Below are positions 59,084-64,000 of a DNA stretch of 64,000 bases, in pieces. Position 1 is the first letter of the stretch. Each line of letters starts with the position of its first letter. Source of the DNA: an uncultured Oscillospiraceae bacterium (GTDB taxonomy: Bacteria; Bacillota; Clostridia; Oscillospirales; Oscillospiraceae); the NCBI GenBank assembly GCA_947629775.1, contig CANRFA010000002.1, positions 1 through 64,000 on the forward strand. Direction: 5' to 3'. The notes under the pieces were generated by a model. That model saw only the letters and a list, made by a program, of their open reading frames with translations, searched no databases and had not been told where the DNA came from. The position numbers were made by a program, and so were the translations under genes.

Positions 59084-61528
59084 TTACGCGGAGCGGGAGG
59101 AACGGACCGGCTGAAGGGCCAGGGTTCCGTCCTGGAGCGTCAGCCGCAGGGCATCCCCCGGGCCCAGTTCGCCGGACAGAAGGAGATCGGCGGCCGGATC
59201 CTCCACAAGACGGGTTACCGCCCGGCGCAGAGGGCGGGCACCCTGTTCACGGCTTCCCTCCCGGGCCAGCCGCCGTACTGCCTCTTCGGGAGCGTCCAGC
59301 GTGACTCCGTGGGCGGCAAGCCGCACTTCCGCCTCCCGGAGCAGACTGCGGGCAATGGAGGTCAGAGCGTTCGGGCTCAGGGGATGGAAGACCAGAAGGG
59401 CGTCCAGTCGGTTGAGAAACTCCGGGGAAAAGGCGGCGGAGGCGTCCCGGAGGACTTCCTTCTCCACCTCTTCCCGGGCGGCGTCCCCGCCGGGGGAGAA
59501 GCCCAGCCGCTGCTCCCGGGCAAACCGGCGGGCTCCCAGGTTGGAGGTCATGATAAGGATGGTATTGCGGAAGTCCGTACGCCGGCCTTGGGCGTCCGTG
59601 AGAACCCCTTCTTCCATGACCTGCAGCAGAAGGGACCAGATGTCCCGGTGGGCCTTCTCCAGTTCGTCCAGCAGTACCACGGACCAGGGACTGCGGCGCA
59701 CCCGCTCCGTAAGCTGTCCGCCCTCTTCGTGGCCAACGTAACCCGGCGGAGAACCCAGCAGGCGGGAAACGGAGTGGGACTCCATATACTCGGACATGTC
59801 GAAACGCAGCAGAGCGTCTTCGCTGCCGAAGAGGGTGGCGGCCAGGGCCCGGCACAGCTGGGTCTTGCCTACGCCGGTGGGACCCAGCAGGAGAAAACAG
59901 CCGGCGGGGCGCCGGGGATCCCGCAGCCCCAGACGGCCGCGGCGGATGGCCTGGGCTACCGTCCGCACTGCCGGGTCCTGGCCCAGAATCCGCTGCCGCA
60001 GGGTCTCTTCCAGGGTTCGCAGGGCCTCCCGGTCCGCCTCGTCCGGATCCGTAACGGGTACGCCGGTCCACTGGGAGAGAACCTGCCGGATATGGCAAGG
60101 TTCCACCCGACGGGGGCCCTGGGTGGAGAGCCAGCGGCTGCGTTCCTGATGGAGCTGACGGCGGAAGCTGTCTTCGGCATCCCGATAGAGGGCCGCCTGC
60201 TCGAAGTCCTGGTCCTGGATGGCCCGGTTCAGCTGACGGCCCGCCTGGGCCGCCCGTTCCTCCAGGGTTTTCAGTTCGGCTGGCAGGGTACGCCGGGCCA
60301 GCCGGGCCAGGGAAGCGGCTTCGTCTACCAGATCGATGGCCTTGTCCGGCAGAAACCGCTGGGGGAGGTAGCGTATGGAGAGGTCCACCGCCGCCTCCAG
60401 AGCGTCGTCCGTAATGGTCAGCCGGTGGTGGGTTTCATAGCGGCTGCGCAGCCCCTTGAGGATGGCCAGGGAATGTTCACGGTCCGGTTCCCGGACCGTG
60501 ACGGGCTGAAAGCGGCGCTCCAGGGCGGCGTCCTTCTCGATGTGCCGGCGGTACTCTTCCAGCGTAGTGGCCCCGATGACCTGAAATTCGCCCCGGGCCA
60601 GGGCGGGTTTCAGAATGTTGGAGGCGTCGATGGCTCCTTCTGCGGAGCCGGCCCCCACAATGGTGTGCAGTTCGTCCAGGAAGAGGATCACGTTGCCGGC
60701 CCGTCGGACCTCTTCCAGAACCCGCTTCAGCTTTTCCTCAAACTCGCCCCGGTACTTGGTGCCCGCCACCATGGCGGACAGATCCAGCGCGCAGATCCGA
60801 CGGTCCAGCAGGTGGGCGGGAGCGGTCTGCTCTGCGATGGCCAGGGCCAGACCCTCCACTACGGCGGTTTTACCCACCCCGGGCTCTCCGATCAGGGCAG
60901 GGTTGTTTTTCGTGCGGCGGGAGAGGATACGGATCACCCGGTCCAGTTCCGCCTCCCGCCCGATCACCGGGTCCAGACGTCCCTCCGCGGCCATGCGGGT
61001 CAGGTCCCTGGCGCACTGGTCCAGCTGACGGGTTTCCTGCCCGGCGCGCCCGTCGCCCTCCCGGGGACGGGTGCGGGAGTAAGGCAGTTCCTCGCCCCCA
61101 AGAGAGGCGGAGACGCAGCGGTAGAGTCCCCTCCGATCGATGCCGCAGTCCCCCAGCAGGCGAACGGCGGAGCAGTCCGGGGCATCCAGCAGCCCCAGCA
61201 GCAGATGTTCGGAGTTGATGAGCCGCTGGCCCAGCCGACGGCTCTCTCCCACGGCGCTCTGAATGGCCTGGCAGCAGGAGGGCGTCAGCCCCTGCTGGAG
61301 AGAGCGGACAGGAACTCCCACCCCTACCCGCTGGGCGATGGCTGCCTCCAGGACGGAGGCCCCCGCACCGGAGCGACGCAGGGCGCAGGATGCGGGGCTG
61401 AACTCCTGGCCCGCCAGGGCCAGAAGCAGGTGTTCGCTGCCCACGTAGCTGTGCCCGAGACGGGCGGCGTGGTCCCGGGCCAGGCGGATGGCGGAGAGGG
61501 CCGTGGAGGTAAAACGGCGTTCTTCCAT
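59084..61528 (-). CDS. clpC: ClpC-type AAA+ unfoldase
   Basis: 814 residues. ClpC unfolds proteins for ClpP. Order: N-terminal Clp repeat domain (~1-145, FTSTALSAIRLARDHAARLG); first AAA+ with GEPGVGKTAVVEG and ILFLDELHTIVG; an M/UVR-type linker (DQDFEQAALYRDAEDSFRRQ); second AAA+ with LGPTGVGKTQLCRALAATLF and VVLLDELEKAH; arginine-finger region SPEFLNRLDALLVFHPLS. ATG 61528 follows GAGGTG. The usual ctsR-mcsA-mcsB genes are not upstream, so it is solitary here. Confidence 0.94.
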   Translation of the reverse strand: MEERRFTSTALSAIRLARDHAARLGHSYVGSEHLLLALAGQEFSPASCALRRSGAGASVLEAAIAQRVGVGVPVRSLQQGLTPSCCQAIQSAVGESRRLGQRLINSEHLLLGLLDAPDCSAVRLLGDCGIDRRGLYRCVSASLGGEELPYSRTRPREGDGRAGQETRQLDQCARDLTRMAAEGRLDPVIGREAELDRVIRILSRRTKNNPALIGEPGVGKTAVVEGLALAIAEQTAPAHLLDRRICALDLSAMVAGTKYRGEFEEKLKRVLEEVRRAGNVILFLDELHTIVGAGSAEGAIDASNILKPALARGEFQVIGATTLEEYRRHIEKDAALERRFQPVTVREPDREHSLAILKGLRSRYETHHRLTITDDALEAAVDLSIRYLPQRFLPDKAIDLVDEAASLARLARRTLPAELKTLEERAAQAGRQLNRAIQDQDFEQAALYRDAEDSFRRQLHQERSRWLSTQGPRRVEPCHIRQVLSQWTGVPVTDPDEADREALRTLEETLRQRILGQDPAVRTVAQAIRRGRLGLRDPRRPAGCFLLLGPTGVGKTQLCRALAATLFGSEDALLRFDMSEYMESHSVSRLLGSPPGYVGHEEGGQLTERVRRSPWSVVLLDELEKAHRDIWSLLLQVMEEGVLTDAQGRRTDFRNTILIMTSNLGARRFAREQRLGFSPGGDAAREEVEKEVLRDASAAFSPEFLNRLDALLVFHPLSPNALTSIARSLLREAEVRLAAHGVTLDAPEEAVRRLAREGSREQGARPLRRAVTRLVEDPAADLLLSGELGPGDALRLTLQDGTLALQPVRSSRSA

Positions 61529-61651
61529 GTGATTCACCTCATAATGGTATGGAACTCCCCGGGAAAGGGTCGGAATCGGGCGGAAAGACCGCCTGTTCGG
61601 ACGCCTCCGGAAGGTCACCTGAAGCTTACCCGAAATTTCTGAAATTTAGCA

Positions 61652-61679
61652 TTGATTTTTCTCGATGATCTGTTAGAAT
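61652..61679 (+). promoter_or_regulatory. Promoter of the ferredoxin gene
   Basis: TTGATT (61652-61657), 16 bp, TAGAAT (61674-61679), 31 bp before the ATG. A GAAATTT pair (61632-61638, 61641-61647) lies just upstream. Confidence 0.65.
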
Positions 61680-61709
61680 AGGGGTACATTCTTAGGGAGG
61701 TGTACATCA

Positions 61710-61880
61710 ATGGCATATGTCATCGGCGATTCCTGCATCAGCTGCGGCTCCTGCGCGGATGCCTGCCCCGTCGGCGCGATCGCCCAGGGTGCGGATCACT
61801 ATGAGATCAACGCGGACGCCTGTCTGGACTGCGGCTCCTGCGCTGATACCTGCCCCATGAGCGCCATCGCTCAGGGCTGA
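61710..61880 (+). CDS. 2[4Fe-4S] ferredoxin
   Basis: 56 residues, a clostridial-type low-potential electron carrier. Two cluster motifs: CISCGSCADACPVGAIAQG (about 9-27) and CLDCGSCADTCPMSAIAQG (about 38-56), each CxxCxxCxxxCP. ATG 61710 follows GGGAGGTG. It is short and has an exact internal repeat from an ancient duplication. It is a monocistronic gene with strong promoter and terminator. It is a reasonable acceptor for pyruvate, indolepyruvate and other ferredoxin oxidoreductases. Confidence 0.96.
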   Translation: MAYVIGDSCISCGSCADACPVGAIAQGADHYEINADACLDCGSCADTCPMSAIAQG

Positions 61881-61891
61881 GTGTCCTGTAA

Positions 61892-61930
61892 AAAAGCAGC
61901 GTCGGTATGCCCGACGCTGCTTTTGTCTTT
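61892..61930. terminator. Bidirectional terminator after the ferredoxin gene
   Basis: A 14-bp stem AAAAGCAGCGTCGG / CCGACGCTGCTTTT (61892-61905 with 61911-61924). T-runs follow on both strands, serving the convergent SLH-GH25 gene also. Confidence 0.9.
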
Positions 61931-61944
61931 TCTGGGGTCTGCGT

Positions 61945-63459
61945 TTACTTCCGGTACTCGGAGAAATCCGTCAGACAGATATCCATATCCACTTTGCCGC
62001 TGATACCCGGTACCGTGCCGGAGCTGGAGTACTGCCACATCTGATACTTGTAGCGGAAACTGGAGGGCTTCCAGTTTTTCGTGTAGTGGGCCAGCCAGAA
62101 GGGCCAGTCCTGCAGGCGGGACAGATCCAGGTCCGCGTATACCTTGCTGGGGCTGCCATAGGTCATGGGCAGGTAACCCGCTTTCTCGATGGTACGGCAG
62201 AAAGCGATGGCGCAGCGGGTCATGACTTCGCCGCTGACGTTGTGGCTGCGGGAGTTGGACTTGCTGACCTCTTCCCAGTCAAAGACCACCGGGTAGGTGA
62301 CGTCGTAGTTCTCGATCCAGCGCAGCACCTGGTTGGCCTCTTCAATGGCCTCCTCCTCGGTAATGGCCTGGGAGAAGAAGTAGACGCCCACCTGAATGCC
62401 GTTGGCGAGGGCGTTCTCGATGTTGTAGCGGAAGGTGGAGTCCTGCTTGATGGTGGCGTACACATAGCCGCGGTAGCCACACCGGAGCATGGCGAAATCC
62501 ACGCCGGCGGCCTTGACCTTGGCCCAGTCGATCTTTTCCTGATAGGAAGAGACGTCTATGCCCTTGTAGCAGGGAACGGGATTCTGCTCATCCGGGTCCT
62601 CATACACCAGGAAGCCGCCCCTGGTCTTGAAATAATCCGAGTTATAGGGGTTGGACGGAATGGGCTTGGATTCGGGCTCCGGCTCGGGCTCAGGCTCCGG
62701 TTCGGGTTCGGGCTCGGGTTCCGGTTCCGGCTCCGGTTCCGGCTCAGGCTCGGGTTCCGGTTCAGGTTCCGGTTCGTCTGCGGGGGCCTCCAGGTAGGCG
62801 AAGTACCGGGAGAGCAGGACGACGGACTCGGCCTGGGTACAGATGCTCTGGGGAACAAAATCGCCGCTGTCCGTGCCGATTACCAGACCGGTGGAGTGCA
62901 GCCAGTTGACGGCTTCCTCTGCCCAGGAAGAGATCTTATCCTGATCCGGGAAGGGCTCGGGGGCCTTTTCGCCCTTTTTCGGCGTTACGGGGTCCGGAGA
63001 ACCCATGAAGTGCCACAGAATGACGGCGAACTGCTCCCGGGTGACGGGGTCTTCCGGGCCGAAGCGCTGTTCGCTGTAGCCTTCCATGATCTTCTGGCGC
63101 CAGACCCAGATGATGCCGCTGGTGTACCAGGAGCCGGGGTAGACGTCCTGATAGGGGTAATAGCGGGTGCCGGTCAGCTTGGGGTTGCCGACGGCGCCGT
63201 AGAAGGCAACGGCGATCTGGGCGCGGGTCATGGGTTCGTCCGGCTGGAAGCGCATGTGGTAGCTGGTGTTGATGAGCCCCCGGTTTTCACAGTCCTCCGC
63301 CGCTTCCGTGTACCAGGTGGAGCCGGAGGACGTCTGGGAGGCGCCTGTCTGTTCCAGGGTGGAATTGCCTGCGGCGAAAACGGGGGCCGTGGCGCTGAAG
63401 AGGGTGACTGCCGCCAGAAGAGCGGCCATGAGGGAGGATGGCGTTCTTTTTTTTCGCAT
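61945..63459 (-). CDS. Secreted SLH-GH25 lysozyme with a Pro-Glu linker
   Basis: 504 residues, exported: signal peptide 1-30 ([13 protein letters not shown]). Three SLH-type repeats (~45-225: [40 protein letters not shown], and [19 protein letters not shown]) anchor it to the wall. A linker of 17 Pro-Glu pairs follows (~229-263), then the GH25 (Chalaropsis-type) lysozyme domain: [20 protein letters not shown], and the catalytic DxE of [11 protein letters not shown], ending [20 protein letters not shown]. It would cut the beta-1,4 bonds of peptidoglycan at the cell surface. ATG 63459 follows AAAGGA. Confidence 0.93.
   Translation of the reverse strand: MRKKRTPSSLMAALLAAVTLFSATAPVFAAGNSTLEQTGASQTSSGSTWYTEAAEDCENRGLINTSYHMRFQPDEPMTRAQIAVAFYGAVGNPKLTGTRYYPYQDVYPGSWYTSGIIWVWRQKIMEGYSEQRFGPEDPVTREQFAVILWHFMGSPDPVTPKKGEKAPEPFPDQDKISSWAEEAVNWLHSTGLVIGTDSGDFVPQSICTQAESVVLLSRYFAYLEAPADEPEPEPEPEPEPEPEPEPEPEPEPEPEPEPEPEPESKPIPSNPYNSDYFKTRGGFLVYEDPDEQNPVPCYKGIDVSSYQEKIDWAKVKAAGVDFAMLRCGYRGYVYATIKQDSTFRYNIENALANGIQVGVYFFSQAITEEEAIEEANQVLRWIENYDVTYPVVFDWEEVSKSNSRSHNVSGEVMTRCAIAFCRTIEKAGYLPMTYGSPSKVYADLDLSRLQDWPFWLAHYTKNWKPSSFRYKYQMWQYSSSGTVPGISGKVDMDICLTDFSEYRK
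62671..62775 (-). repeat. Hexanucleotide-like repeat encoding a Pro-Glu linker
   Basis: 17 consecutive Pro-Glu codon pairs plus one extra Glu codon. Codons vary (CCG, CCC, CCT with GAG, GAA), so the DNA is not a perfect tandem array. The protein repeat is a rigid, acidic spacer between wall-binding and catalytic modules. Confidence 0.9.
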
Positions 63460-63529
63460 TTTGATGTCCTTTCTCGGGGCTCCGTATGGGGCGGGCCCTG
63501 TGTGTGTATTCCGGGCCGGAGGTGCCCGG

Positions 63530-64000
63530 TCAGTGCTGATACTCAAACTCCAGGTCGTAGAGAGACACAATGTCCCCGTCCTGGATCCCCATTTCCTCCA
63601 GACGGTCGAAGAGGCCGGACTGGCGCAGAATCCGGTCGAACCAGTTGCGGCTCTCGAAGTCGGAGAAGTTGACATTGGCGATGAGACGCTGGATCCAGGG
63701 AGCCTCCACCACCCAGGTCTCATCATACCGTTCTATGCGCACCTCGCCCGAAGTGTCCACCTGGGGCTCCGGCGCCACATAGTCGGGGGCGTAGATTTCC
63801 ACCGGGGGCAGGCTCTGCAGTTCCCGGGCCGCCCGGCGCATGAGTTCGGACACTCCCCTGTGGGCCGCCGCCGAGATTTCGAAGACTTCCAGGCCCTTCT
63901 GTTCCACGTGGGCCCGGAAGCGCTCCAGCAGGGAGGGATCCGTGAGGATGTCCGTTTTGTTGGCCGCGACCAGCATCTTCCGGGCGGCCAGCTGAGGGGA
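63530..64000 (-). CDS. obg: GTPase Obg, C-terminal part (5' end outside window)
   Basis: 157 codons are visible from the window edge to the stop at 63530. The G4 motif NKTD (VAANKTDIL) and a G5-like [13 protein letters not shown] near the start, then the Obg C-terminal domain ([20 protein letters not shown] and [15 protein letters not shown]), identify Obg/CgtA rather than Era or EngA. Obg acts in late 50S ribosome assembly and stress control. The Obg fold and G1-G3 lie beyond the window. Confidence 0.9.
   Translation of the reverse strand, partial: SPQLAARKMLVAANKTDILTDPSLLERFRAHVEQKGLEVFEISAAAHRGVSELMRRAARELQSLPPVEIYAPDYVAPEPQVDTSGEVRIERYDETWVVEAPWIQRLIANVNFSDFESRNWFDRILRQSGLFDRLEEMGIQDGDIVSLYDLEFEYQH

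Noticed and set aside
58976-61642. An 888-codon plus-strand frame over clpC
   Set aside because: Shadow of clpC, which has both Walker motifs and a correct start.
62669-62782. The repeated sequence considered as a CRISPR array or VNTR
   Set aside because: No spacers of fixed length; units are 6 nt with codon variation and encode Pro-Glu within a normal gene.

Overview
The window reads as a chromosomal segment of a high-GC, Gram-positive anaerobe of the class Clostridia, most likely an Oscillospiraceae relative (Flavonifractor, Intestinimonas or Pseudoflavonifractor type). This is inferred from gene content, not from a database match. The clues are dense GC-rich coding with AGGAGG-type ribosome sites, T-box, SAM-I and tandem glycine riboswitches, the murB-rapZ-yvcK-whiA cluster, TepA, S-layer-homology (SLH) surface proteins, a ferredoxin-linked indolepyruvate oxidoreductase and a 2[4Fe-4S] ferredoxin. 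No rRNA, tRNA, CRISPR array, prophage or insertion sequence was seen, and no island of foreign composition stands out.

Layout. 1-6.2 kb: a minus-strand operon, yerC(TrpR-like)-iorA-iorB-crcB-paaK, for fermenting aromatic amino acids, with a divergent acyl-CoA ligase. 6.3-12.7 kb: a conserved coiled-coil gene, coaD, rsmD, uvrC, ptsH (HPr) and mutS2. 12.9-16.5 kb: an orphan GHKL sensor kinase and a sodium/amino-acid symporter under a tandem glycine riboswitch. 16.7-22.8 kb: a stand-alone Smr protein, two membrane proteins, an LtaS-like synthase and two tandem SLH-CAP secreted proteins. 23-24.4 kb: a MATE transporter. 24.5-33.2 kb: dnaE, a GNAT acetyltransferase, a small membrane protein, whiA, yvcK, rapZ and murB. 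33.2-36.1 kb: an M20 peptidase, tepA, rpmF and yceD. 36.2-42.5 kb, plus strand: RluA-type pseudouridine synthase, tatD, its linked radical SAM gene, SAM-I riboswitch-metK, prfB and an AIM24-family gene. 42.7-45.8 kb: an SLH-PstS-like fusion and gap. 45.9-52.8 kb: a T-box controlled trpEGDCFBA operon. 52.9-57.3 kb: a YczE-like membrane protein, a LacI regulator, and a MATE-MerR pair with a 19-bp-spacer promoter. 57.3-58.9 kb: metY (O-acetylhomoserine sulfhydrylase) behind a candidate operator, a Cys-codon leader peptide and an attenuator. 59-64 kb: clpC, a ferredoxin, an SLH-GH25 lysozyme and the 3' end of obg.

Themes. Tryptophan and aromatic metabolism appear twice: biosynthesis under a UGG-specifier T-box, and catabolism led by a TrpR-like protein whose presumed promoter has a dyad in its spacer. 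Sulfur and methionine metabolism also appears twice: metK under SAM-I, and metY under what looks like a layered and possibly undescribed control region. Surface biology is the third theme, with four SLH proteins carrying unrelated modules (CAP, CAP, PstS-like, GH25).

The most unusual locus is 57356-57735. A consensus promoter overlaps an inverted repeat at the expected transcription start. It is followed by a 36-residue peptide with three Cys codons and mutually exclusive RNA hairpins. The metY frame after it has ATA where the family's ATG is expected. All functional statements come from reading the sequence and from family knowledge; no searches were run.
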